This document shows positions 46,647 through 59,245 of a stretch of 64,000 bases of DNA, one piece after another. Below the pieces are notes generated by a model. The model had not been told where the DNA came from. It ran no database searches and saw only the letters and a program-made list of their open reading frames with translations. Positions within the stretch are counted from its first letter, which is position 1. Each line of letters begins with the position of its first letter. Both the position numbers and the translations under genes were made by a program. The stretch covers positions 431,600-495,599 of the forward strand of contig JAJEKB010021213.1 of assembly GCA_022393335.1 (NCBI GenBank), read 5' to 3'. This stretch comes from Macrotrachela quadricornifera. Its lineage: Eukaryota; Rotifera; Eurotatoria; Philodinida; Philodinidae.

Positions 46647-49600
46647 TTAACTGTTATCACGAATTTTAGCTTTTGAATTTGAATTTGAACGCATTTGTCT
46701 TTGTTGTTGATGAAAATTTGTTGGTGTACTTTGTCGCGGTCGATAATCAAGTTTATAACCATCTAAAATATATTATAATTAAATTTAAAAAACAAACTTT
46801 TAATAGAAAATTTTTACCTCTAGTATTATGTGAATAGTTAGAATCGGATAAATACTGTTCAGGGCAAGCAAACGCTAAATGACCAATATCACCACAAGTA
46901 TAACATGCTTTTGGTCGATTATGTTGTTGTTGTTGTTGCTGTTGTTGTTGTGGATAAGATATTTGTGATTGTCGTTGATGATGAGGATGACATGGATTTT
47001 GTTGATATTGATGTGAATCTGATGGATAATGTTGTCTATGACGATAATGTGATTGGTGATGACGAGAAATAGTTGATGATGTTGATGATGATGGATAATG
47101 AAGATTTTGTCCATTTTGTTCTGGTGGTGTATTTGTACCATTTGATTGTGTTGTTGTACGAGAATTTGATATTGTTCCTTGTGAAATATTTGAATTTGTA
47201 ACAATATTAGCACTAGATGGATTATTTGTATTAACTGTTGTAGCTGCTGCTGCTACTGCTGCCATATTTGGAGCAAATAATCTCATAAAATCAGGTGATC
47301 CAGATGGAAAACCAGGTGGAATAGCTATGGGAAATATACAAGGTTCAACTGGATTATAAAGAAATGAATGTGCAGTTAATAATGGAATATGATGTTGATT
47401 TTGAGGTGGACAATTAGATGTTGAAGATGATGATGGTGGTGGTAATGGAGGTGGAAGCATACCATTATTAGTTCCATTTGCTATTGCTACTGTTTTAGAT
47501 AATTTTGGATTAGGACTTGATGATAAAGATGTTCTAATACCAGCAAAATTCATTAAAATATGTTCAAATTGATTTCGATCAAAACCAGGTGGTGGTGTAT
47601 GAGATGGATGTTGTTGTTGTTGTACAACAGTCATTAAAGCAGCATCAAGTAGAGGTGGTAATGGTGCTGGTGGTTGTGGTAGTGGTGATGATGATGAAGA
47701 TGATAGAGGAATTTGAATAAAAGAATATGGTGAACGAGCAATTTTATTAGTATTACTTAAATGAATACTCATTGGTCTTAAAATCAAATTAATTAAAAAT
47801 AATAAATTAATTTTTTTATTTTTCTTTTTACTTTAAATCATCTAAAGCATCACAAAGTAATTGAGCTATATTTGGATCAAGTCCATCAATAATAAGATCA
47901 TTTGGAGTTAATTTTGCTAACTAAAAATTTTATTTTTTTTTATAAACATTTTTCAATATAAAATATTGACCTCATCCATTGAATATCTTCGAAGATAATC
48001 TTGATGTTCAGCAAGAATAAAACCTGGTCCAGGCATTCGATCAGTTTGAGTTTCTTCACATCGTACTTCTAATCCAGTTTGTATTGGAATATTTGAACGA
48101 GCTTGTTTAGCTACATCTAATTGTTGCTTTGTTTTACTGATATTTAAACATAATTTTGGTGAACACGTTTTATTATCTGAATCTGATTGTTGTTGTTGTA
48201 TAGGTAATTCACATTCTAAGAGAATAATCATATATATCTTTTGCTTTATTATATTTTAACATAATATTCGTACTGAATGACTTTTGACTTCAGTTCCTAC
48301 AGTTTTTAATGATGGAAAAAGAACTACAAAGCCTCAATTTAAAACTGTCCATTCTATATGAGATCGACAAAAAAAGTATTAAAAAGAATTACGAAGTGGT
48401 GTCATTGCATTTGAATATGATGATGAGGATGGTGATGATAATGATTCATCAAAATTATTATTTGAATTAAATAAACGTTGTTTTGAATCAACAAGTTTTA
48501 ATGATGAATTAAAAAATTTTGCTAACGTTGATATTGTTGATATATACGAAGAAAAATAAACAAGATGACTAATTAATATATATATATAATTTATTTTCAA
48601 AATAATAAGAAAAAAAAGAAATACAAGAACTTACGCCATATAAATACCAATATTCTTTTTCATTAATTCGAGATCAGGTACAGTTGATGAACCAATATCA
48701 CGTAAATAACCCGAAATATTCATTAAACGTTCTAATCGTACATCATCATGATAAACTATATTCGATAACTACGAGTGAGAGAAAGAATGATAACAAAATG
48801 AAAAAACATATATTATGAATTATTTATGAAATCATATCTAACAGATATACTTGTAAATGAAATGATCGAATATCATTTGGAGTTTTCCAAGCAAGAGTTG
48901 AATTATTATCAGACCAATCAGCTTTAATCAATACTCTCATTGGTGTTGTATCTGTATCAAAATTAACAACAGTTAATCGAGTTAATAAAGCTAAAAAATA
49001 AAATCACATATATCAATAATATCAAAAGAAAAAAGAAATCATTCAATTATTCATACGTGATGCATGTACACTTAATGCACTTGAATTATGTATTGATGAT
49101 AACATATGATGACCTAAACATGTTGATTCATCAAGTGTATTATCATCATCATCATCATCATCATTGTTGTTATTACTATTATTATTATGTACGGTTTGTA
49201 ATAATTTCATTTTTCTTTGTCGTTTTTCTAATTCTTTAAATATTTGTGATATTTGTGTACGCATATCAAAACTAAATGCTGGATGATTAGCAGCTAAACA
49301 AAATATAATTAATATTTCATCCATAGTTCGTTCATCCAAATCATCACGTTCAAGAAGCATATCAACTAATTTAACACTTTCACTTGCTTTTAAACGACGA
49401 AATAATCGAATAGCACACGCACGATTTTTAGCCCAAAGTAGAGCTAAAATAAAATATTTTTTAAAAAAGAAAAAAAAAAAAACTTTTATTTTACCAATAT
49501 CAACAATAGCATGTGCACGTGTAAATTGATCAGTTAAATCTAATTTTTCATCAGATAAAGTATCTATTTGTTGATTAGTATTTTGTTCATGATTATTTGA

Positions 49601-49858
49601 TGATGATGATGATGATAATATATGATTTGTTTTTTGTTCAGCATGATATAAATATTCATAATCTTTACGTGCTATTTCTTCTAAACATGTGCCTAAATAA
49701 CGTAATTCTAATGGTTGACATAAATGAAGTAAACCATATAAAAATTCAATACGTTTTGCTCCACTTAAATGATTAAAATAACGATGAATTTCTTCTTGAT
49801 TTAACATAGATTTTTGATTTATTGATAATGAATATGTATGATATAATGATGGAGCCAC
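46647..49858 (-). CDS. ZCCHC14/ZCCHC2-like zinc-knuckle protein (869 aa, 9 exons)
   Basis: Exons 49858-49495, 49443-49057, 48990-48851, 48768-48635, 48568-48393, 48215-47971, 47920-47832, 47776-46818 and 46762-46647; total 2610 nt. The N-terminus NQEEIHRYFNHLSGAKRIEF, then LCQPLELRYLGTCLEEIARK and DYEYLYHAE, matches the conserved start of ZCCHC14/ZCCHC2. Exons 3-5 look like a diverged PX-type domain. Exons 6-7 (PNDLIIDGLDPNIAQLLCDA) may be a short helical/SAM-like element. Exon 8 is a low-complexity Pro/Ser/Gln/His linker containing Gln and Asn runs. It ends in a CCHC knuckle, CYTCGDIGHLAFAC (near residue 802), that binds RNA or partners. Human ZCCHC14 recruits TENT4 poly(A) polymerases to RNA, so a post-transcriptional role is inferred. 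An in-frame Met 17 residues in (49807) is an alternative start. Confidence 0.82.
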
Positions 49859-50538
49859 TTTGTTAAAAATTTTTTTTCTTTTGTTTTATCTATTATATAT
49901 TTGTAGTTACTAGAACATCATTTTACTGTTTCGGTCAACACGTTCTGAAGGTAAAGAAAGAAGAAATACAAGAACGAAATTTCGATTGATATCAGCCGAT
50001 TAAAGAAAAGAATATTATAATACCTCGATATCAACTAGGTTTCTATTTTGTTTTTTCTTTTATTGATCTATCCTCTATCTATTCACGATCATATGTATAC
50101 CATTCTAAACGTTATATACGATATATATATATATCGGATGGAAGGAAGTTAGATAGAAAATTAATATATCCAATAAACTAGTATATTTCATAGATGTCAT
50201 TAAAAGACAAACATATATTCTCAGAAAAACATCCTAGGTACAATAAATTATTATCCAGAAATGTGTCTATCGGATAATAACTGTGTAATTCTAGTTAATA
50301 TACATTGTTCATCAATCTGTTATACATACAATTATAAAAATTTTCTCTTTTTTTTTTTCTTGTACAAGATATGATCGATTAGATTGTTTATATCATTTTC
50401 ATTTTAATGTTAATGGCTCACTGATATCCATTAATAGCTATCTATCAATGTATCACATTAATCTCACCTATTGATACACATTTTTTTTGTCAATGTATAT
50501 GACAGAAAGTAAACTCTGTAATATATAAGTTTTCAATA
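49859..50538. other. Divergent intergenic region
   Basis: AT-rich, between the divergent CCHC gene (-) and membrane/lectin-like gene (+). Presumed to hold both promoters. A TATATATATATA run lies at 50120-50131. Confidence 0.4.
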
Positions 50539-52510
50539 ATGTACAAATCCAAAAAATTTATTAACGTAAATTTATTTTATTGATGTATTTTTATAAAGAA
50601 TATTTTTATATAGAATAAACGATTGTATCATTTCATCTATCCTATCAACATATTTATTGCTTTATGTTTGATTATAACAATTGCTCTATTAATTTGGCAT
50701 ATTCTTACATCTATTGATTTGAATCATTTGAGTAATCAAATGAATTTTACTTGTCCACCTAATCCATGTTCATTAACAACTAAAATAAGTACAAGTTCAA
50801 CACAAATAAGTACTGGTAAGTTAAATTCAACGTTGAGTACATCGATAGATACTATTCAAACAACAATATCAGTAAGATAAAAATATTTTTCTAAAAAATT
50901 ATTTTTAATCTTATTATAGATGACATCAAGTATATCAACGAAACCAGTAACAAATAAAAAACGTACATATAAAGAATCATGTGATCAATTATATGATTGT
51001 TATATTGAATATGGTTTATTATGTGAATATGGATGGAATGAAAATAAAAGTTGTTTATGTGAAGGTTCTCATTATTGGTCTATTCAACAAAATAAATGTC
51101 GTAAGATAGAAAAAATATTAATTGATTTAATATATATATTTATATATATATATAGTCCGAAAAGGAGAAATAAATGATTCATGTGATATTGATTATCAAT
51201 GTCATCGAGAAATTGGTCTTGTATGTGATAAACCACCAAATGTATCGAATAAAATATGTATATGTGCAGCAAGTATCTATTGGGCAAAAGATTCGAATTG
51301 TGGTAGAAATTTTGTTTTTTTTAATTCTTTATATTTTCATATATTTTTTTCTCGTATATTTCTAAAGGTTATACAAATATTCATCGTATTGTTGATTGTA
51401 TTGATGAAAATTATGCGACAACATGTCTTATTCTTGATATTAATAATATTTATCATATGGTTACAATAAGATCAATTACTGAAAATGAACTTTCATTTGA
51501 TTGGTTTCTTATTGATAATCGAGTTTTATTAGAATTACCACAGCTTAGTTGTACTTTTAAGTAAAAATTTTTTTTTTATTAATTTTTGTTTTTCAATCAA
51601 TTCTTTATGTATATATAGTAATGATACAAAATATTGTTTTGGTTTAAGTATTAATGATTCTCAACATTCTCTTAAACTTGCTCAATTTACACGAAAAGGT
51701 TTTCATAGTATAGAAAATTTAGGTGGTAATAATCAAGGTATTGCATTTGGTTTAACTAATATAAATAATGTATCTGTATATGTTCGAAATTTTCAAAATA
51801 TACTTTATCGTCGAATAATTTCTAATGATGAAATATTATCAGCACATGATATTGCTTCATCATTAACAGGTGATCCAACTTGTTATATTCATGAAATATT
51901 ATCTAATCGACAAATATATTGTTTTGCTCGAAATTCAATATATGGTCTTACAGAATATACAGAATTATCAACAAATACATGGCAAAGTATACAATTAGGT
52001 AATTCAAATGATCGAATTTATGATGAAATTGCACCTGTTTGTAGTTATGTTGGACAAATACATCGTTATTGTTTTGCTAGATTTGAAAATAAACAAATAT
52101 ATCGAATTATTTTTAAATCAAATATATGGAGTACATGGGAATCTATTGGTAAAAATGAAAGACAACAACAATTTATAAGTCAACCTATTTTTTTAACATC
52201 AAAATTTTTAAATCAATCAAATTCTGATCAAACATGTTATTTAATAGCTATTGATATAAATAATAATTTACAATTATCAATTAATTTAAATTGTGCATTT
52301 GTAGATAATTTTAGTGAATGGATACCAATATCAACTAATTTAAAATTTAAACAATTTAATAAAATATTTCGATTACGTGATGGGAATATTGGTGTATTAG
52401 GTATTGATAGTCAAAATCAACCTTATTATATATATCTTGATCCAAAAACGAATCATTTTACATCACCACGTCTAGCATTTACAATCAAATCTGAACAATT
52501 TCATCCTTAA
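50539..52510 (+). CDS. Type II membrane protein with Cys-rich modules and probable lectin-like propeller (565 aa, 6 exons)
   Basis: Exons 50539-50565, 50614-50871, 50920-51100, 51156-51302, 51368-51560 and 51619-52510; total 1698 nt, introns GT-AG of 48-65 bp. I chose ATG 50539 because the TM-bearing exon 2 has no ATG and is preceded by an AG acceptor. After a basic N-terminus (MYKSKKFINNKR) one membrane segment spans about residues 17-40. A Ser/Thr-rich stalk follows. Two related six-cysteine modules (CDQLYDCYIEYGLLCEYGWN and CDIDYQCHREIGLVCDKPPN), of EB/EGF-like spacing, come next. The last exon, about 300 aa, has repeats of the type YCFARFENKQIYRI followed by WSTWESIG, and YCFARNSIYGL followed by WQSIQLG, like blades of a fucose-lectin/tectonin-type propeller. 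Probably a cell-surface binding protein; ligand unknown. No in-frame early Met exists in the last exon, so it is easily missed. Confidence 0.72.
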
Positions 52511-52579
52511 GAACTATTATTAAAAAGAACGCTATATTGGCGCTTAGAGAACTTAATTGAGAAATTTAATCTCTTGAAA

Positions 52580-53172
52580 ATGTCTATTGAACGTATTGGC
52601 AAGTGATATTTACAATTATTTGTAATATCGTTTTGTTTTTTTATTCTGTAATAATAAATAGGAATGGAAAAAGCATTACCGATGTTTTTATTAGGTATTG
52701 GTTGTATTTTTGCTACTGCTATTGTCTTTGGTATTCTTTGTGGAAATATGATACGAGCACGACGTTTGATTTTTCTTCTTGTTTTTTTTTTAAATATTAT
52801 TCCAAATAAAATTTCTTATTAGGTAAAATTGATAGAATTCAACATGAAAATGAAGAAAAACAAGACCAATATCCAATTTATACTATTAATTTACACAGTC
52901 AAAATTCATTACAATTTCCTATTAAAACAATAAATAATAAAATCAAGTAAGATTAATATCAATAAATATTAAGTTCAATATCTTGCATAGATTTCTTAAT
53001 AATCTACATTTAATATCCTACATTATATTCTTTAATTCTTAGTAATACAAATCAAAGTGCTGCTATTCTTTCATCTACAATATCATCATCTCATATGCCT
53101 ATTGTTCTTGATCCAACATTTAAAATTCATCCATATCATCTATATTCTATTAAACGTATTATTGAACTTTAA
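52580..53172 (+). CDS. Small single-pass membrane protein (122 aa, 4 exons)
   Basis: Exons 52580-52592, 52662-52763, 52823-52946 and 53043-53172 sum to 369 nt, GT-AG introns of 59-96 bp. The first exon has only 13 nt (ATG TCT ATT GAA C). The protein begins MSIERMEKALPMFLLGIGCI and has one hydrophobic helix at about 8-30, followed by a basic stop-transfer (IRARRK) and a polar tail with PIYTINLHSQNSLQF and PIVLDPTFKIHPYHLYSIKR. No family recognised. It starts 69 bp after the stop of the lectin-like gene on the same strand; it could also be the 3' part of a longer transcript of that gene, though no in-frame splice linking them was seen. A start at the Met in exon 2 (52664) is possible. Confidence 0.55.
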
Positions 53173-53313
53173 AATAAAACGATCTTTTTTTTTTATTTTA
53201 ATAACATCATTCCAAATCTGTGAATATCTAACAAACGATTATACACATCAATATGGAATCGATGAAAAAGAAAGAACGAAAGAAAAATAACTAAACGATA
53301 AAAAACAAAAACA

Positions 53314-54965
53314 TCACTGTTCAAGATCACATGCTGATAAAACACGATCCGATGGCATGCATGGATAATTATTTTTATATATAGAAGTACCAAACCAATT
53401 TTCCAATGATGGACTTTGTATTGATGTTGAAAAATATGATTTATCATATTGTCGAGTAGCTAAATAAAATATATCAATATTGTTATTATTTTTTTTCTGT
53501 ATTTAAAACATACGTGATGGTGGTGCTGAATAAAAATTTTGTTCATCGTTATTTTCTTTACCATCTTGATCAATTTTACTTAAATGAAGCATATCAATAT
53601 TTGGTGTAGCAGGTGTTTGTATTGTTGTTGAACATTTAAGATGTTCATTAATCAACTGAACAAAAACATCCTATTTTTTTTTGAATATAAAAAAAAAAAT
53701 TTTAAAGAAAAAAAGAAAACGAATTAATACTTTTTGATTTTGATCATTTGAAAAAATCCATTCAAATGTTTTATTTGAATGTGATTGTTGCGGTGTTGCT
53801 GGTGTACAATATGTAGATAAACCTTGTTGATAATGTCCTGTTGTTGACATATTATTTGATAATATTTGTTCATCAGACTAATATAAAAACAATTATTTTT
53901 ATTATAAAAATAGAAATGATTTACTTGTAATGAATCAATTTTAGATTGTTTATTTCTAAAATAAGAAAATAAATAAATATACATATATAAATAAATATTT
54001 TTTTTTCTATTACTGTTGAAGTCGTTGTGCTTCAAATAAACGTTGTAAAATTGGAATAGTATTTGTTTCATTATCATCATCATCACTGTTTTGTTCAATT
54101 GATGATTGATATGTTGGTAAAAGAGATTTAATATGATTTGTATACATTTCACATTGATTAGGATTTTGTCTTTGATATGGCATTGATGGTTGTGGTGGAT
54201 AATGATGTCGAGATGGATTAAATTGTATTGGTTGATGACTATAATCATCAATCCAAACATGTGATGATTGTACTTGATGAGGAAATACTAATGTTGATGG
54301 TTGATGACGTGTTGCAACTGATGTTAAAGCAGCTACTTGTTGAGGTGTTAATGGATCTTTTGGACGACGATTTTTTACCTTCTAAAAAATTATTTTTCTT
54401 TTTTGTAAAATAAGAACATATGAAGAATAAAACAAAAATTTACTTCAATAACGACTGGATCAGAATAATCATATTTATGTATTCTACTTGGAATTATTGG
54501 CCCATCAGCCATATTGTATGATTCAAGATCAAATTTACCAGCTTTTTCTAATAGCATTCGATCAAGATCGATATAATTTTCTTCACTAAAAATATTTTAT
54601 AAATATTCATAGAAAAGAAATTTTTTTTTTTAATATATATATACTCCAGAAAACGTCGTTCGACCAGATGATCAGGAAAAATTGTTATTTCCGATGGTGG
54701 TCGTAAAGAAAGTAATGTAACCTATAAAAATTAAACAAAATTTTAAATTTATAATAAAGAAAAAAAAAAAATTTTAACAAACAGTTGTATAACGATAAGG
54801 TGTATGAGCATAGTTCATCATTGTTTGTTGTGGTGTAATTGGAGTTCGAGTGATTGTTGATGATGATGCAGACAAAGGGGTCGATAATGGTGATATTAAA
54901 TGAGATAAATTAATATTTGTTCGACAATCTGAATGCATATCTCTTCGAACATTACCAAATAACAT
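53314..54965 (-). CDS. Unrecognised Pro/Gln/Ser-rich protein (416 aa, 8 exons)
   Basis: Exons 54965-54783, 54721-54645, 54585-54444, 54381-54014, 53955-53925, 53877-53731, 53670-53514 and 53459-53314; total 1251 nt, all GT-AG. Residues about 15-60 are Ser/Thr/Pro-rich. Residues about 62-135 are the best-ordered part: PPSEITIFPDHLVERRF, YIDLDRMLLEKAGKFDLESY and DPVVIEKVKNRRPKDPLTPQ. The remainder is His/Gln/Pro-rich, with an acidic DDDDNE run and a short helix (IPILQRLFEAQRLQQ). No signal peptide or membrane segment. The look is that of a disordered nuclear or RNA-processing regulator, but I do not recognise the family. It converges with the 122-aa membrane gene, 141 bp apart. Complete frame across eight exons supports a real gene. 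Confidence 0.68.
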
Positions 54966-56052
54966 GATTCTAATAGAGAATTATTTAAAGACTATATATC
55001 GACAATAACGACGAATGTATATACGTACGAACGAACAAACGAACGAATGGATAAATCGATTAAATAGCGAAAGTATAACACGTGTTATTGGATTTATTCT
55101 TTTCTTTCTTAATAATTATAGGAAAATAAAAATTTAACTAACTATTATTCTTTTATTAATTTAATTTTTATTAAAATATCATTTAATTAATACTGATAAA
55201 TAACATATAACTAATAAGTTAAAAGTAGAGATAGTATACATTTGATTTTATATAATACAATAAATATAAGAAAAATCAATATGGAGGATTATAAGATTTC
55301 TTAGACTGGATATTATCATTGAACCAATCGAAAATTGAAAAATGTTTAAATTAAAGATTAAAAGAAAGAAATAATAAGAGAGAGAGTGTGTGTGTGTGTG
55401 ACGAAACTTGTTTGTATTAGTCATTGTATACAGTGGTTGACTGTTGTTATACTATATGAACCATTATTCTAGATTTGAAAAGATTATTAGATCTATAATT
55501 GAATATTATTCTTGTTTAGTACTTTATCAGTTAAAGAAAAGATATGATATTATACAAATAATAATAATTGATAGAAATTTTTGGATCCACTATCTTGTCA
55601 TCTAATACAATCTGATCATGATTCACAATTATCTCCTTTTGATAATCAAGTAGATATATATAACATTTTGTTGATGATAATATAGATGAATTTGAACTAA
55701 AGTTTTAAAAAAGTTCATAATATAATTTTTAAGAAAATATTATAGCATACTCACGGACTTGAGAGATAGCTTAATTATATACGGAACATGATTAATTCTA
55801 TATAATGATACTCGAATGAATGAATAAATTTGACAAACTATCTCTTTTCCACATTTTCCATCACTGAATCAGACGTCTTTAAAACAATGATATTGATTTG
55901 ATACCTAATCGTCTCTCCAACAAATGTATTGGTAAGGAGAATATATATATTACAAGCTGACTGTAATTTAATGTAATACTGTTATAAATCAAAAAATAAG
56001 TCTATAAACATCAATAACCACATTCAACAGAAAATTAATTTTATTGTTTGAT
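54966..56052. other. Intergenic, no gene seen
   Basis: AT-rich. Includes GTGTGTGTGTGTG at about 55388-55400 and ACGAACGAAC repeats at 55027-55046. No gene. Confidence 0.45.
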
Positions 56053-56108
56053 AAAAAATGTCGCTCTGGAAGGCTAGTAATTCTACCGACTCACACATTT
56101 TCATCATC
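56053..56108. repeat. Left inverted repeat flanking the CLEC16A pseudogene
   Basis: Begins AAAAATGTCGCTCTGG. The reverse complement of 59190-59245 begins identically, and about 44 of 56 positions match by eye, differing almost only by transitions. Could be terminal repeats of a decayed element or two independent MITE copies. Confidence 0.6.
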
Positions 56109-56240
56109 GATTCTCTTGATTGATACACAAATATACCCCGTTCTAAAAAATAAATACTTTAATTAGGACAAATTCACCATTGAATTATTTATGAAAGGCA
56201 TATACGAAGATATATAAAAGAAAAGATGAAATAAGAGAAC

Positions 56241-58945
56241 TTATTCATTCTCATGATCAATTGATGGATTATTATTTGTTTCCTTTGCAATTGTAATCTT
56301 ATCTTTAGATTTTGATTCTCCATTTGATACGACAAGACTTACAACATCATCATCAACAAAGAATTAAGAAACTGTTCGACCAGTATTAGATGAAAGAATT
56401 TGAACATTAACTTTTTCAGTTAAAAGTGGTTGTTCATGTCATTCACGTAAACTTTTAGGTGCTGTTATACTTGTACTAGATTTTCTACTATCTCTTCGTG
56501 GTCTTTCATTTCTATCTGATGGATGTTCAAAATGAGTACGTGATAATGAATAAAATTGGAATGTTATAACCAATTGATTGTCGTTTTGAATCTGATATTA
56601 ATGCTACTTCATCAGGAAGATTTGGTAATGTTGGCGTTGAAAAATTCATATGGATGTTATTGTAGGTATTTCTAATATTGAAGCTATTTTTGATTATTTT
56701 ATTTCACGAGCTCTTTCACGACCTTTACTTAAATTTTCTTTAGCTGTCATACAACGAATATGATAATCAAATGTAAATTTTGCATTAAGAATTGGTAGAT
56801 TTGATTTTGCATGTGCATTATTTACTGGTTTACGAATTGTTATATAAAGTGAACGTGTATCTTCTTTATCATTTGCTACTTCTACATCTTGCATTAAATC
56901 ACAGAATTTTACAATACCCCATCCACATCTTTTAATATCTGGTTCAATAAGAATAAATTGCATTGGATCAATTACAAGAAAACGACGATCTTTTTTTTCT
57001 TTCATGTGTACAGTACATGCGATTAAATCACTATTATTTAAATCAAGTTTATCATTTTTTTTAACGAAATTTTCTGGTTTTGTTAATGGTAATTCTGTTT
57101 CTGTAATCGATCTCAATTCGAAAGATAAAGCACGAAGACGAAAAATACATGAATTGATTTTCTTGCTTGTTCAATACTACCCGATGGCAAACGTTTAATA
57201 AATTCTACTCCACTTAATGGTGTTGTTGTTGCTGGATATAACATACATACATCTTTAAGTAAATATTCTAAACGTACTGGATTTAATTGAGTCTGACGAT
57301 ATTCATCTTCAAACATATCAAGAAAAATTTCTTGTAGACGATAATGTTGTCTTAAGTCTTACGTTAATTGTTTATGTGCTTGCTCAATATATGCTAAATG
57401 ATGATCAGACAAATAAGAAATCTTTTCATCTTCATTATAAACAAGTTTTTTAAGTAAATTTATTGTTAAACTTAATGTAACAAGACGAATATTTGAATCT
57501 CGCGTAGTTGATAATAAAATAATTTCACAAAGTCGATCAACTAGTATTGTATTATAAAAACTTTTATCTGAAGACTTAACTGTTAAAAGAACTGATTCAA
57601 GTATAACACTATCAACAGATGGATTTGTTGTCATTGTTAAAAGTACATTTAATGCATAAAAACATTGTTGATCACTTTCAGTACAATCAAGTGCTTTAAC
57701 TAATGCTTCAAAATAGGATCTTTGTGCTAATTGAGTATCATTAAATCTCATTTGATTTTTACTACGTTTACATTTTTCATCATCAGTCCAATTTGATATA
57801 GATATATGATGATTAATTGGAGATGTTTGTGGTGATGAATGCATTCGAATATGTTCACTTTCATGACGATATTGTATTGCATTATCATTAATATCAAGAG
57901 TAGCTATTGAAATTTTAGAATTAAGTCTATTATGAATTGATTCTACATTAGCTAAACAAATATCAAGAGTTGTTGGAGGTAAACTGTATGAAATTTGCTC
58001 TCCATAACGATGTTGAATAGCTTCAACAGTTTCAATATCTGCCGATAGAATTATATCGGCTAATTCTTCTATAACAGGTCGATAATGAATCACAAGAAAA
58101 ATTTCGGCAAGCAGAAATAAAGCAGATGATTGATCAAGCAAAGTTATAGCATCTTTTACTCGAGAAAATTTTTCACGATTCATTAATGAAAATACGTAAA
58201 CCGGTATAAGTAGTCGATTCATCAATTGTTCTTTAAGAACATTATTAAGACTATTAACATTGAGTAAAAATATATCTTGAAGATAATGTATATAATCCAG
58301 ATATTCTTCCAAATGACATGTTAAATGACTACGATTATTAATATCCCGATTATTTGTTATTAAACTATCAAATCTATAATATGCCTTCGTATAAACCATA
58401 CAAGATTAGAAAAATATTCTGTTGCTGTACGATCTAATATAAACCGATGCATAGCTGGATCAGGTACTTTATAAATATTTAGTGTTAACGTTCGTACAGC
58501 AATACGGACCATTGTTTCACGATGATAAAAAAATTTTATTGCTTCAACATATAATGGAAAATCATTTTTTCTTTCATTATAAAAATAATTAATTGAATAT
58601 GTATTCCATTTAAGTGAAAGAATTTTAAGAAATGAAATATAATGATGTCTCATGACGAATATTTTCAAAAAGAATATTAATTGTTTGTAAAACTTGTACA
58701 CATATATAATGTCCATGTGTTTGATCCATATAATTTAAAAAGTATGTTAACATTCCTTGTTCACGAAAATAGTCAAATATAGAACTATCATTTTGATCAC
58801 CCCAAATGAGAATTTCTGATATAGATCGTAGAGTTTCAATTAACAAATCACGATTGGCATCTGATACAGTTAAATTACGATTCTAAACACCATATAAATA
58901 TTTCAGATTTTCAAGTGAATGTGGATTTTGTGGTTTTGTTAGTGC
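56241..58945 (-). pseudogene. CLEC16A: CLEC16A (Ema) pseudogene
   Basis: Unmistakable CLEC16A blocks occur in order: ETLRSISEILIWGDQNDSS, LQTINILFENIRHETSLY, YISFLKILSLK, VEAIKFFYHRETMVRIAVRT, EEYLDYIHYLQDI, EIFLDMFEDEYR, GVEFIKRLPSGSIE, KLDLNNSDLIACTV and GWGIVKFCDLMQD. CLEC16A is an endosomal/autophagy protein that regulates mitophagy. Lesions: TAG at 58883-58885; a deletion of roughly 27-30 codons with frameshift near 58645 (SLY jumps to YISFLK); a frameshift near 58390; TAA at 57359-57361; a frameshift near 57150; and further stops downstream of 56694. Introns are mostly absent, unlike intact neighbours, although exon fusion in the ancestor cannot be excluded. The longest open piece is 346 codons (58399-57359). 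It is not expected to make a working protein; a functional copy presumably exists elsewhere (homologous or ohnologous locus). Confidence 0.88.
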
Positions 58946-59189
58946 AAAAAGCACATTTTTTTGCTCGAGTAAATACAGACATTAGAATCCAAATCTACAA
59001 CTCTTCACATGGATTTGCAGAGTACGACATCTCTTACGTCTTTATACATTCGATTTCTTATTTTAGTTGATACGTTTCCAATGTGTGGAGACACAAGAGA
59101 TGTCATGCTTTGTAAACCCATGGAAAAAATTGCTTATTACAACTTTATACCAAGAGGTAAATGATCCTGGCTGATCAAAAATCATGTTG

Positions 59190-59245
59190 CAATGACGAAA
59201 ACGTGCAGGTCGGCAAAACTACCAGCCTGCCAGAGCGACATTTTT
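59190..59245. repeat. Right inverted repeat flanking the CLEC16A pseudogene
   Basis: Ends CCAGAGCGACATTTTT, the reverse complement of the start of the left copy at 56053. The pair encloses about 3.2 kb including the whole pseudogene. Confidence 0.6.

Noticed and set aside
46875..47213. His/Ile/Asn-rich frame overlapping the CCHC gene
   Set aside because: Shadow frame of the Gln/Asn/His-repeat linker in exon 8 of the ZCCHC14-like gene.
49057..49239. Plus-strand frame with His and Tyr runs
   Set aside because: Antisense of an Asp/Asn repeat in exon 2 of the ZCCHC14-like gene.
53724..54260. 178-codon minus-strand frame rich in His/Ile/Asn
   Set aside because: Off-frame reading through exons and introns of the 416-aa gene; the spliced frame is far more protein-like.
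58360..58846. Intact short genes suggested by separate frames at 58360-58716 and 58625-58846
   Set aside because: They are consecutive pieces of one CLEC16A copy separated by a deletion and frameshift, not independent genes.
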